From Roseococcus sp. SDR (GTDB lineage: Bacteria > Pseudomonadota > Alphaproteobacteria > Acetobacterales > Acetobacteraceae): DNA of 64,000 nucleotides. Each line of letters opens with the position of its first letter. Position 1 is the stretch's first letter. The stretch is from the NCBI RefSeq assembly GCF_019083995.1, contig NZ_JAHRCU010000002.1:310001-374000 (forward strand), read 5' to 3'. Both the position numbers and the translations under genes were made by a program. The notes beneath the pieces were generated by a model. That model did not search any database. It saw nothing but the letters and a program-made list of their open reading frames with translations, and was not told where the DNA came from. Shown piece after piece: positions 7,408 through 16,355 of this stretch.

Positions 7408-7758
7408 ATGGCGACTCAGGCTCAGAAATTGGCGGACTATCGGGAGGCATCGCGGCTGTTCAAGGAGGCGCAGCGCCTCCTGCACGCAACCGGCGCGGCG
7501 GCCGGGATGCTGCCGGGCAAGCGCCCGGGGGCGCCGGAGGCGCAGCCCGAGGACGTGAAGAAGGGGGGCGGCGATCATCCGTTGGTCGAGATCGCCAAGG
7601 CGCGAGCGGCGGCGGCGAAGCATCGCCTCCGGCCGGTGATTACCGAAGTGTCGCTGGTGGATCAGCCGGCCTCGCCCGGGTGCCACGTCGTGCTGATGAA
7701 GGGCGCGGGGCATCCGCTGGTGAAGCTGGCGATGGCGCGGCGGGAGGCTGCCCGATGA
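7408..7758 (+). CDS. Small protein with phage XkdF/prohead-protease-like EVSLVDQPA motif
   Basis: A 116-residue product with strong coding-type third-position GC. It has an N-terminal helix (KLADYREASRLFKEAQRLL), a repeated HPLVEIAKARAAAAK / HPLVKLAMARREAA element near the middle and end, and between them ITEVSLVDQPASPGCHVVLMK. The EVSLVD-PA-P string is characteristic of the C-terminal part of phage XkdF-type and prohead serine proteases, but no catalytic domain is present. It could be a capsid-related remnant or a protein that mimics or interferes with a phage protease. It starts right after a TAG in the preceding frame and overlaps the next gene by ATGA. Confidence 0.6.
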   Translation: MATQAQKLADYREASRLFKEAQRLLHATGAAAGMLPGKRPGAPEAQPEDVKKGGGDHPLVEIAKARAAAAKHRLRPVITEVSLVDQPASPGCHVVLMKGAGHPLVKLAMARREAAR

Positions 7759-8402
7759 TGCGCGAAGCGATGGAGTTGGAGGCGGCCCCCCTGCCTGAAC
7801 TGCCGGTCGAGTGCTCGGGGTTCATGAAGCTCATGGTCGAGCATAACCAGGCGCAGCGGATCGAATCTGAGTGCTCATCCGCCCTGCCTGCGCTGCGCGT
7901 GGAGGCGGCCCGGGCCACCGAAGCGGCTGAGGCTGGCGAGGGTGACGCGCTGCTGGCCCGCATCCCGCAGGAGCAGGCGGACAAGCTTGCCCGTGATGCT
8001 CAGGCGGCCCGTGAGGCGGTGCGCCAGGCCGAGCGACGCGGCGAAGCCGCGCGGCGCGAGCGCGTGCGCCTTGAGGCCGCGATCATCGCGGCGCGGGAGG
8101 CTGCCGGCGAAGCCCTCCGGCGATGGGGAAGCGCGGCGGCTTCGCCGCACGCGGAAGGCTACGCGGCGGCGCTGGCGGCGCTCTATGGGCACCTTGGGGC
8201 GCTGCGTGCGATCCAGGCGGCGACGAACGCCAGCGTGCTTGCCGACACGCGACACTTCCGCCTGCCGCGTCGTCCAACCGCGAGCGATGAACCGTTCGCG
8301 GAGGTGGTGTTGATCGCGGTCCCGGGCGTTGACCAGGCTGTTGAGATGCGGATTGCGCTGGAAGCGGCCGAGCGAATGGCCTGGCGACCCAATGCCGCCT
8401 GA
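7755..8402 (+). CDS. Coiled-coil element protein, unknown function
   Basis: 215 residues. It is almost entirely charged and helical: the segment RIPQEQADKLARDAQAAREAVRQAERRG and following Arg/Glu/Ala-rich heptads (about residues 75-120) should form a coiled coil. A short C-terminal beta-containing segment ends with EPFAEVVLIAVPGVDQ. The start ATG at 7755 overlaps the preceding stop (ATGA), and a second ATG follows immediately. The last 11 bases overlap the DUF5681 gene, so the block 7408-9109 looks like one tightly coupled operon. No recognised family. Confidence 0.6.
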   Translation: MMREAMELEAAPLPELPVECSGFMKLMVEHNQAQRIESECSSALPALRVEAARATEAAEAGEGDALLARIPQEQADKLARDAQAAREAVRQAERRGEAARRERVRLEAAIIAAREAAGEALRRWGSAAASPHAEGYAAALAALYGHLGALRAIQAATNASVLADTRHFRLPRRPTASDEPFAEVVLIAVPGVDQAVEMRIALEAAERMAWRPNAA

Positions 8403-8871
8403 GGGGGCGGAGCCTGAGAATGCAGGCGGCCCGCGTCGCCAGCGCGGGCGCTTCGCTCCCGGCGTGAGTGGGTGTCCGGGCGGCAGCAAGCGCGGGAGCC
8501 GCCCGGCGGCGCTGTTGAAGTTGGACAAGCTGGCGGAGCGCGACGCGGGCGAGGTGCTGCGCCAGGTGCTTGATCGGGCGCTTGCTGGCGATGCGCGCGC
8601 GGCTGAACTGGTCCTAGCGCGGACGTGGCCAGCCCCCCGCACACGGCGCGTCACCGTTCCCCTGCCCGATCTGCGAGCACCTGGCGCCCATGGCGAGGCG
8701 CTGGCGCGGCTGGCGGAGGAAGTGGCCCGTGGTCACCTGGCGCCCGACGAAGCGGGCGCGATTGCCGGCCTTGTGGAGCGCCATGCCGGCGCGGTGCAGT
8801 TGGCAGACTTGGCCGAGCGGATCGCGGCGCTTGAGGCGGAGCGGCAGGGGGTGGGCAGTGCGGCGCTCTGA
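8392..8871 (+). CDS. DUF5681 domain-containing protein
   Basis: A 159-residue protein with the DUF5681 hallmark basic N-terminus RGRFAPGVSGCPGGSKRGS (normally GRF-PGQSGNP-GRPKGS), followed by helices (LDRALAGDARAAELVLARTWP), the PPR-like Pro/Arg linker, and a C-terminal helical segment (LAPDEAGAIAGLVERHAGAVQLADLAERIAALEA). The family is common in prophages and integrated elements of alphaproteobacteria, frequently near terminase or portal genes. Its N-terminal motif resembles that seen in small-terminase-like proteins. Molecular function is not established. The gene overlaps its neighbours on both sides. Confidence 0.78.
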   Translation: MPPEGAEPENAGGPRRQRGRFAPGVSGCPGGSKRGSRPAALLKLDKLAERDAGEVLRQVLDRALAGDARAAELVLARTWPAPRTRRVTVPLPDLRAPGAHGEALARLAEEVARGHLAPDEAGAIAGLVERHAGAVQLADLAERIAALEAERQGVGSAAL

Positions 8872-9109
8872 GCTGGCGGGGCGCGTCGCGCGCTTGGAAC
8901 GTGCTGCCGGTCGAGGGCAGGCCGGGGCCGTGCGATGGCTGCACATGGAGGGCTACCGGCTCTCGGATGCCGAGATCGCCGCGCGGGTCGCGGCCTGGCG
9001 GGCTGCAACGGGATGGACGGGCCGGGTCGCGGTCACGGTCGCTCCGGAGCAGGCGGCGGACCTCAACGACTGGCGGCTGCGCTACGGGCCGGCTGCCGGC
9101 GAGGGCTGA
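8858..9109 (+). CDS. Small element protein, GTG start, unknown function
   Basis: The 83-residue product would start at GTG 8858 inside the DUF5681 C-terminus (14-bp overlap, preceded by GGCAGGGGG). It begins MRRSELAGRVARLERAAG, has LHMEGYRLSDAEIAARVAAWRAATG in the middle, and ends NDWRLRYGPAAGEG. It is predicted helical; no family recognised. Overlap and same strand place it last in the HUH-DUF5681 operon. An alternative upstream start would create a much longer overlap and is less likely. Confidence 0.55.
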   Translation: MRRSELAGRVARLERAAGRGQAGAVRWLHMEGYRLSDAEIAARVAAWRAATGWTGRVAVTVAPEQAADLNDWRLRYGPAAGEG

Positions 9110-9112
9110 CCC

Positions 9113-9616
9113 TCAGGCCGGCGGCGGGGATTCCCCAAGCAGATGAGCGGCCGTTAGGCCGATGAAGTGGATGAGGACCGCGCTGCCCGTCTCGGCATCC
9201 TTGCTCCCCTTGCCCGTATCGGTCCTGACCTGGCGCGAGACGTGAAGCAGCTTCGCCAGCGCTGTCTTGACCGCATCCTCTGGCGGCCCGTCCGGCAGGT
9301 TCAGAACCCGCCTCAGGTGCGCGTCTATGGCGCCGGGAGCGTTCCAGGCCGGCAGATGCCCCACGTCCGGGTCCAGACCAAGCAGAGCGCGCGTGAGCGC
9401 GTCCATAGCCCCTTCGATCATCGCCCACGCCTGGTCCTTCGAGACGGTGCCGGCCTCCAAGGCGTCAAGCGCCGCATCGTCCGCGTCTATGAGGGCAAGG
9501 AGCCGTGCCCGAAGGGCCGAAAGGTTGCCGACGTGCGGTTGGTGCGGGTCGCCAGGGTGGATGGCCCGGACGGCGCGTAGGCTCTTGGGGAGGGGCTTCT
9601 TCCGAGGCGTGGGCAT
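9113..9616 (-). CDS. Opposite-strand cargo gene of the element, unknown function
   Basis: A 167-residue soluble protein, the only gene in the element on the minus strand. It has a basic N-terminus (MPTPRKKPLPKSLRAVRAI), a helical middle (LSALRARLLALIDADDAALDALEAG, then WAMIEGAMDALTRALLGLDPD) and a C-terminal segment LIHFIGLTAAHLLGESPPPA. No family recognised and no membrane segments. It converges with the operon 3 bp away and lies close to attR, a position where satellites and islands often carry accessory or regulatory cargo. A candidate for anything from a phage-interference factor to a regulator; nothing in the sequence decides. Confidence 0.6.
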   Translation of the reverse strand: MPTPRKKPLPKSLRAVRAIHPGDPHQPHVGNLSALRARLLALIDADDAALDALEAGTVSKDQAWAMIEGAMDALTRALLGLDPDVGHLPAWNAPGAIDAHLRRVLNLPDGPPEDAVKTALAKLLHVSRQVRTDTGKGSKDAETGSAVLIHFIGLTAAHLLGESPPPA

Positions 9617-9662
9617 GTCGCCAGGGTAGCACGGTGGCGGGGTCCGCGCTTGCCGTGACGGC

Positions 9663-9682
9663 TGTTACCCCGGTGTTACCCC
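9663..9682 (+). repeat. Two arm-type direct repeats TGTTACCCC (right end)
   Basis: Exact copies of TGTTACCCC at 9663-9671 and 9674-9682 match the three copies near the left end in sequence and orientation. They are the probable integrase arm sites of the right attachment region, about 45 bp from the repeated core. Confidence 0.7.
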
Positions 9683-9726
9683 GGCTTGTGCCGAGCGATC
9701 TGAGGTAGGGGCTAAGTAATTGATTT

Positions 9727-9778
9727 GGATGGTGGGCGCGACAGGGATTGAACCTGTGGCCCCTGCCGTGTGAAGGCA
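9727..9778. repeat. attR: right 52-bp direct repeat
   Basis: Identical to 4285-4336. This copy is continuous with the 5' half of tRNA-Val, so the element restores a complete tRNA gene on insertion. Confidence 0.92.
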
Positions 9779-9804
9779 GTGCTCTACCGCTGAGCTACGC
9801 GCCC
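9730..9804 (-). tRNA. tRNA-Val (anticodon CAC)
   Basis: The minus strand gives a full cloverleaf: acceptor GGGCGCG pairs with CGCGCCC, the D arm contains AGCTCAGCGGTAGAGC, the anticodon stem-loop is CTGCC-TTCACAC-GGCAG with anticodon CAC, the T arm contains GGTTCAATCC, and CCA is encoded. It reads GUG codons. The 3' 49 bases belong to the element's att repeat. A TTGACA-like -35 (9842-9847, minus strand) lies upstream with a weak -10. Confidence 0.95.
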
Positions 9805-9887
9805 ATCCGATGGCGCTCCCTTTGCGGCGGGACGCCGTTCCTGTCAAGCCGGTTGCGCCGCAAGGCGCACGGCCTACATGTTAACAC

Positions 9888-10655
9888 ATGCTTGCGCGCA
9901 TCGCCCTTGCCCTGCTGCTTCTCGCGGCCCCGGCCTCCGCCGAGCGATGGCGCGCGACCTACACCATCACCGCGGCGGGAATCACTGTGGCCGATGCGGA
10001 GGTGCGCTTCACCCTCGGGCCCGCCGGCACGCCCTACAGCATCGAGACACGCTCCCGCACGCGGGGCGTCGCCGCCTGGCTCATCCGATCCGAGACCCAG
10101 GCGCGCAGCGATGGGCTGCTCCACCCTGGCGCCACCCAGCCCCGCCGCTACCAGACGGAGGGCAGTTGGCGCGGCGCGGCACGCCGCACGGTCCTGGACT
10201 ACGCACCGGATGGCACGGCGCGCGTCGCAACGCTCGAACCCGCGCAGGACATGGAGCGCACCCCTGTGCCCGATGACGCGCGGCGCGGCCATATCGACCC
10301 GCTCTCGGCCATCGTCCTGCTGACGGCCCATGTGCGGGAGACGGCGCGGTGCGACGTCCGCGCCCGCACTTTCGACGGCCGGCGCGTGACCGAGTTCGAG
10401 GTCAGGACACATCCCGTCGTGCTGGCCTCGGATCGCGGCCTGCTGCGCTGTGACGTCGAGAGCCGTCCCATCGCCGGCATCCCGCTCGACCGCCCCATCG
10501 AGGAGACGAGCCGGCCGACGCGCAGCACGCTGGTCTTCGGCGTGACGCAGCCGGGCGCGCCCGCGATCCCCGTTCAGGTCGAGATCGCCAGCCGCTGGTG
10601 GGGCACCATCCAGGCAAGCCTGGTGGAACTATCCGAGGAGCGCGGGCAGCGCTGA
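9888..10655 (+). CDS. DUF3108 domain-containing exported protein
   Basis: The 255-residue protein starts with a signal peptide (LARIALALLLLAAPASA, cleavage after residue 18). It continues with the DUF3108 pattern: YTITAAGITVADAEVRF, then TRSRTRGVAAWLI, SWRGAARRTVLDYAPDG, IDPLSAIVLL, FDGRRVTEFEV, a single Cys in LRCDVESRPIAG, and a final domain ending WWGTIQASLVEL. DUF3108 proteins are periplasmic beta-rich proteins of unknown function. ATG at 9888 begins the signal peptide. Its 3' end overlaps the convergent gph by 27 bp. Confidence 0.82.
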   Translation: MLARIALALLLLAAPASAERWRATYTITAAGITVADAEVRFTLGPAGTPYSIETRSRTRGVAAWLIRSETQARSDGLLHPGATQPRRYQTEGSWRGAARRTVLDYAPDGTARVATLEPAQDMERTPVPDDARRGHIDPLSAIVLLTAHVRETARCDVRARTFDGRRVTEFEVRTHPVVLASDRGLLRCDVESRPIAGIPLDRPIEETSRPTRSTLVFGVTQPGAPAIPVQVEIASRWWGTIQASLVELSEERGQR

Positions 10656-11255
10656 CGGCGTGGCAGCGATGAGATCCGCGCCCGCGCCATCGCCATAGCC
10701 CCAGGCGGCGAAGACACTGCGCACGCCGGCGCCACGCGCGGCCCGGATATCATTCTGATGGTCGCCGATCATCACCGCGTCTGCGGCGGCGACGCCCAGA
10801 CCCTCCAGCACGCCACGGACATGGCCAGGATCGGGTTTCTTCATGGGCAGGCTGTCGCCGCCCAGGACGAGCGCGAAATGCGGCGCAAGGCCGAGTTCGG
10901 CCAGCAGGGCGCGCGTGGCCGCAATGGGCTTGTTGGTGCAGACGGCAAGCCGCCAGCCGCGCGCGGCCAAGGCCTCCAGCGCCGCCACCATGCCCGGATA
11001 GGGGCGCGTCAGAACCGCGGAATTGGCCTCGAGATCCTCCAGGAAGCCGGGAAGCAGCGCCTCGTCGAAGCTCCGGCCCCGGGCGTTGAAGGCCTTGACC
11101 AGTAGCGCGCGGGCGCCGTCACCGATCATCGCCGCCACATCGGGCAGGGCGAAGGGAGCCTCGGCCTGCGCCGCCATCAGGCGGTTCAGCGCGGCGCGGA
11201 GGTCAGGCGCGCTGTCCACCAGCGTTCCGTCGAGATCAAAGATGGCGAGCGGCAT
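10629..11255 (-). CDS. gph: Phosphoglycolate phosphatase (HAD family)
   Basis: A 208-residue HAD-superfamily phosphatase. Motif I is FDLDGTLVDS with nucleophile Asp7 and Asp9, motif II is VCTNKP, the motif III Lys is in KKPDPGHV, and motif IV is MIGDHQNDI. The alpha-helical cap between motifs I and II fits Gph. It dephosphorylates 2-phosphoglycolate, a by-product of DNA repair and RuBisCO oxygenation. Substrate specificity is by family similarity; some relatives act on other phosphates. The C-terminus overlaps the DUF3108 gene on the other strand by 27 bp. Confidence 0.85.
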   Translation of the reverse strand: MPLAIFDLDGTLVDSAPDLRAALNRLMAAQAEAPFALPDVAAMIGDGARALLVKAFNARGRSFDEALLPGFLEDLEANSAVLTRPYPGMVAALEALAARGWRLAVCTNKPIAATRALLAELGLAPHFALVLGGDSLPMKKPDPGHVRGVLEGLGVAAADAVMIGDHQNDIRAARGAGVRSVFAAWGYGDGAGADLIAATPSALPALLG

Positions 11256-11373
11256 GGAAGCGTGGTAGCCGCCAGGCCGGCGCCGGGCAAGAAAGCCCCG
11301 GGCGTTACGCGCTGCAAGAAAGCGTCATCCGCCGCCGGGGTTGCGGCGCAGGGGCCGGGGCGGCTACGCCTGG

Positions 11374-12672
11374 ATGATGCGCGCAGCCATCATCCTCGCG
11401 GCGGGCCAGGGCACCCGCATGAAGTCCGCCATGCCCAAGGTGATGCATCGCATCGCCGGCAGGCCGATGATCAACCACCTGATCGCCGCCTGCGAGACGG
11501 TGTTCGAGCGGATCATCGTGGTGGCAGGGCCGGGCATGCCGGAGCTGCAGAAGGCCGTGCTGCCGCATGCGAGCGTGGTCCAGGCCGAACGGCTGGGCAC
11601 CGGCCACGCCGCCCGCATGGCGGCACCCCTGCTGGAGGGGTTCACCGGCGATGTCGCGGTGCTCTATGGCGACAACCCGCTGATCTCGCCCGCCACGCTG
11701 CAGCGCCTCGTGGCGGCGCGGACGGAGGCGGACCTCACGCTGCTCGCCATGCGCCCCACGGACCCTGCCAGATATGGCCGCGTGGTGCAGGACGCGGCGG
11801 GCGAAGTCGAGCGCATCGTCGAATGGGCGGATGCGAACGAAGCAGAGCGCGGCATCGGCCTGTGCAATGCGGGCGTGGTCTGCGCCGCCTGGCCCGATCT
11901 CGCGCGCTGGCTCGCGGGCCTCAAGAATGACAACCGGCAGGGCGAATTCTACCTGACCGACGTGGTGGGCGCCGCCCGCACCGAGGGCCGCCGCAACCGC
12001 GCCGTGGAGGCGCCGGAGGCCGAGCTGCGCGGCATCAACAGCCGCACCGAGCTCGCCGCCGCCGAGGCGGAGGTGCAGGCCAAGCTGCGCGAGGCCGCCA
12101 TGCTGGGCGGTGCGACGCTGACCCTGCCCGAGACCGTCTGCCTCGCCTGGGACACGCAGCTGGGGCGGGACGTGGTGGTGGAGCCGCATGTCGTCTTCGC
12201 GCCCGGCGTCACGGTCGAAGAGGGGGTGACGATCCGCGCCTTTTCGCATCTCGAGCAATGCGTGGTGCGCAGCGGGGCGATCATCGGGCCCTATGCGCGG
12301 CTGCGCCCTGGCACCGAGGTGGGCGAAGGGGCACATGTCGGCAATTTCGTGGAGCTGAAGGCGGCGAGCCTCGGCAAGGGTGCCAAGGCCAATCACCTGA
12401 CCTATCTGGGGGATGTGACGGTGGGCGCCGGCTCCAACATCGGCGCCGGCACCATCACCTGCAACTATGATGGCGTGAACAAGCACCGCACCGTGATCGG
12501 CGCCGGCGCCTTCATCGGCAGCGACACGGCGCTGGTGGCGCCCGTCCGCGTGGGCGACCGCGCGCTTGTGGCGGCCGGCAGCGTCGTGACGGAGGACGTG
12601 CCGGATGACGCGCTGGCCGTGGCGCGCGGGCGGCAGGTGAACAAGCCGGGCCGTGGCTTCAAGGGCAAATAG
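11374..12672 (+). CDS. glmU: Bifunctional UDP-GlcNAc pyrophosphorylase / GlcN-1-P acetyltransferase
   Basis: About 432 residues. The N-terminal nucleotidyltransferase begins AAIILAAGQGTRMKSAMPKVMH (signature L-A-G-GT-M-S--PK) and has the YGDNPLI metal site and NAGV. The C-terminal half is a left-handed beta helix of hexapeptide repeats with the acetyltransferase segment GPYARLRPGTEVGEGAHVGNFVELK and NHLTYLGD, then CNYDG. GlmU acetylates glucosamine-1-phosphate and makes UDP-GlcNAc for peptidoglycan and LPS. Start is one of two adjacent ATGs (11374 or 11377). It is 25 bp upstream of glmS, a logical two-gene operon. Confidence 0.95.
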   Translation: MMRAAIILAAGQGTRMKSAMPKVMHRIAGRPMINHLIAACETVFERIIVVAGPGMPELQKAVLPHASVVQAERLGTGHAARMAAPLLEGFTGDVAVLYGDNPLISPATLQRLVAARTEADLTLLAMRPTDPARYGRVVQDAAGEVERIVEWADANEAERGIGLCNAGVVCAAWPDLARWLAGLKNDNRQGEFYLTDVVGAARTEGRRNRAVEAPEAELRGINSRTELAAAEAEVQAKLREAAMLGGATLTLPETVCLAWDTQLGRDVVVEPHVVFAPGVTVEEGVTIRAFSHLEQCVVRSGAIIGPYARLRPGTEVGEGAHVGNFVELKAASLGKGAKANHLTYLGDVTVGAGSNIGAGTITCNYDGVNKHRTVIGAGAFIGSDTALVAPVRVGDRALVAAGSVVTEDVPDDALAVARGRQVNKPGRGFKGK

Positions 12673-12697
12673 GCTCCAACCGGGAGATTTCGATCGC

Positions 12698-14521
<1,824 letters not shown>

Positions 14522-14528
14522 GGCAGAC

Positions 14529-14555
14529 GCGTTTCCGGGCTTAACCCGGAAACGC
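14529..14555. terminator. Bidirectional terminator between glmS and the cupin gene
   Basis: Perfect 11-bp stem GCGTTTCCGGG / CCCGGAAACGC (14529-14539 and 14545-14555) with loop CTTAA. The right arm lies inside the last codons of the convergent cupin gene, so the hairpin serves both transcripts. Confidence 0.7.
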
Positions 14556-14855
14556 CTTCACTTCCGTCTCCACGAAGGAGAGCGGGCCCGGGCCGTTGTT
14601 GATGACGTTGTGCTCGACGCCGGCGACGCGGTGATAGGCCTCGCCCTTCTTCAGGATGGAGGTGCTGGTCGTGCCGTCCGGGTATTCGACCAGCAGCTCG
14701 CCATCCATCATCGGGACCACGACATAGAGCCAGCCATGCCGGTGCCAGCCGGTCTCGGCGCCGGGGCCGAAATCCCAGCGGATGACGCGCACCTTGTCGT
14801 CATCGATCTGCGGCACGGCGACCGCCGGCTCCCGGCAGCGCATCGGCTCCTTCAC
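14541..14855 (-). CDS. Cupin domain-containing protein
   Basis: A 104-residue single-domain cupin. Motif 1 is GWHRHGWLYVVVPMMDGELLVEY with two His ligands, and motif 2 is GEAYHRVAGVEHNVINNG with further His residues, enough for a metal site. It begins MKEPMRCREPAVAV. Small cupins are often sugar or organic-acid binding or isomerising proteins. It lies 5 bp downstream of a DHDPS/aldolase-family gene in the same operon, so a role in handling the product or substrate of that lyase is plausible. No specific reaction can be assigned. Confidence 0.82.
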   Translation of the reverse strand: MKEPMRCREPAVAVPQIDDDKVRVIRWDFGPGAETGWHRHGWLYVVVPMMDGELLVEYPDGTTSTSILKKGEAYHRVAGVEHNVINNGPGPLSFVETEVKAFPG

Positions 14856-14860
14856 CGCGC

Positions 14861-15802
14861 CTACTCCGCCGCCTGCTTCACCGCCGGCATGCCCGGCAGG
14901 GGCAGAGCACCCGTCGCCTGCCAGGTCGCCCAGGCCTTGTCGCCATCCTCCTTCGAGAGCGGCAGGTGCGGCGGGCGGATCACGCGCCAGCCATCATCGC
15001 CCGTGCTGCGCGCGATGATCTCGCGCAGGCCCGGGATGAGTGGCACGGCGGTGGCGGCGCGGCGCGTCGCGGTCAGCATCGCCTGGGCCGCATCGGCCTC
15101 GGGGCCGGTGCGCTTGGCATAGACGATGCCGCCCCAATGGCTGTTGCAGTTCGACGCCGCCGTGATGCAGCCCGCCCCGCCCTCGGCCAGGATTTTTTGG
15201 ACGAACTCGTCCGAGCCCGAATAGACCTCAAAGCCGCGCGCGGCGAAGGCGTCGATCATCGCCTTCATATTGGCGTAGTCGCCCGAGCTGTCCTTCACGC
15301 CCTTGAAGACGCCGGGATGCGCGTCGAGCAGGCGGCCGATCAGGCTCAGGCTGAAGGGCACCGCCGATTGCTGCGGGAAGTGATAGAGGTAGAGGGCGAT
15401 GCCGCCGCCCACGCGCTTCGCCACTTCGTCGAAATAGGCGAAGAGGCCGTCATCCGACGGGCCCTTGTAGTAGAAGGGCGGCAGCAGCAGCACGCCGCGG
15501 CAGCCCTGCTCGCGCGCATGGATGGTGAGTTCCACCGTATCGGCGAGCGAGGCGCAACCGGTGCCGGGCATCATTGTCTTGGCCGGCACGCCGCGGGCGA
15601 TCAGGCCTTCCAGGATCTGCTTGCGCTCATGCAGGCCGAAGCTGTTCGCCTCGCCCGTCGTCCCCATGATGCCGAGGCCGTTGCAGCCATTGGCCAGCAG
15701 CCACTTGGCATGCTTCGCCATGCGGTCGAGATCGGGCGTGAAGTCCGGCTTCATCGCGGTGAGCACGGCAGCGTTGATGCCGCCGAACAGGGCGTCCTTC
15801 AT
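14861..15802 (-). CDS. Dihydrodipicolinate synthase family protein (class I aldolase/lyase)
   Basis: The 313-residue TIM-barrel protein of the DapA/NanA superfamily shows GTTGEANS (pyruvate carboxylate site), LYLYHFP with the catalytic Tyr, and [10 protein letters not shown] with the Schiff-base Lys. Family members condense or cleave pyruvate adducts: dihydrodipicolinate, N-acetylneuraminate, or keto-deoxy sugar acids. The context (cupin downstream, a YcgN gene upstream) and divergence from canonical DapA suggest a catabolic aldolase or dehydratase rather than lysine synthesis. The ATG at 15802 overlaps the upstream gene's stop by 4 bp. Confidence 0.85.
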   Translation of the reverse strand: MKDALFGGINAAVLTAMKPDFTPDLDRMAKHAKWLLANGCNGLGIMGTTGEANSFGLHERKQILEGLIARGVPAKTMMPGTGCASLADTVELTIHAREQGCRGVLLLPPFYYKGPSDDGLFAYFDEVAKRVGGGIALYLYHFPQQSAVPFSLSLIGRLLDAHPGVFKGVKDSSGDYANMKAMIDAFAARGFEVYSGSDEFVQKILAEGGAGCITAASNCNSHWGGIVYAKRTGPEADAAQAMLTATRRAATAVPLIPGLREIIARSTGDDGWRVIRPPHLPLSKEDGDKAWATWQATGALPLPGMPAVKQAAE

Positions 15803-16299
15803 GGGGTCTTTCCTTCCAGTGAACCTATGGCGGGCCTGACGCCCGCGCGTTTCGGCCAGTTGCCGGGCCAGGTGGCGATGTGGTCTTCCGAGGCGCCGGC
15901 CTCACGCTCCGGCACGACGCGGCCGCGCACGGAGACGCCGGCGCGCACCACGCTCTCCGGGTCGCCCGAGCGCAGCGGGTGCCATTCGGGCAGGTCCCGC
16001 CGCTCATGGACCAGGCGATAGGCGCAGGTCGGTGGCAGCCAGTCGATCTTCTGCAGGCGGGCGGGGGTGAGGCGGATGCAGTCGGGCACGCGGCGCTTGC
16101 GGTTGGCGTAGTCGGTGCAGCGGGCGGTCGCGGTGTCGAGCAACCGGCAGGCGATCTCGGTGTGGTGCAGCCGGCCGGTGTCGTCCTCGCGCAGCTTGTG
16201 GAGGCAGCAGCGGCCGCAGCCGTCGCAGAGGCTTTCCCACTCGGCGCGCGTCATGGCGTCGAGCGTCTTGGTCTTCCAGAAGGGCGCGTTGGCGAGCAC
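15799..16299 (-). CDS. YcgN family cysteine-cluster protein (UPF0260)
   Basis: A 166-residue protein starting with [30 protein letters not shown]. The C-x2-C-x2-CC cluster with further Cys in [12 protein letters not shown] and VPDC is typical of the UPF0260/YcgN family, thought to bind a metal or Fe-S cluster. Function is unknown. The C-terminal [11 protein letters not shown] block is also family-typical. It is first in a minus-strand operon with the DHDPS-family and cupin genes (4-bp overlap), though YcgN genes occur in many contexts. Confidence 0.88.
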   Translation of the reverse strand: MLANAPFWKTKTLDAMTRAEWESLCDGCGRCCLHKLREDDTGRLHHTEIACRLLDTATARCTDYANRKRRVPDCIRLTPARLQKIDWLPPTCAYRLVHERRDLPEWHPLRSGDPESVVRAGVSVRGRVVPEREAGASEDHIATWPGNWPKRAGVRPAIGSLEGKTP

Positions 16300-16355
16300 G
16301 CGAGAGGTTTAGACCAATCCCGCCGGGTGCGAAACGGCGGGGCGGGCAACCCTGC

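Larger units (their letters stand above)
4285..9778. mobile_element. tRNA-Val-integrated genomic element with integrase and HUH endonuclease
   Basis: The element is delimited by perfect 52-bp direct repeats (4285-4336 and 9727-9778). The right copy is the 3' portion of an intact tRNA-Val(CAC); the left copy is an orphan tRNA 3' fragment. This is the classical outcome of tyrosine-recombinase integration at a tRNA. The unit (one repeat copy) is 5,442 bp. Order: integrase, operator-rich gap, HTH/excisionase-like gene, small gene, hairpin, HUH endonuclease, three small genes with phage-like overtones, another small gene, and one opposite-strand gene next to the right end. There are no conjugation, capsid or known defence genes, so it is probably a satellite-like or plasmid-like passenger. 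Confidence 0.88.

Noticed and set aside
7408-7754. Continuation of the HUH frame through the EVSLVD gene as one 601-residue protein
   Set aside because: In this stretch the frame is Gly/Arg-rich with poor codon bias, while the alternative frame has strong coding bias and proper start and stop overlaps; kept as a finding rather than a gene call.
12673-12697. glmS ribozyme upstream of glmS
   Set aside because: Only 25 bp separate glmU and glmS, far too short for the ribozyme.
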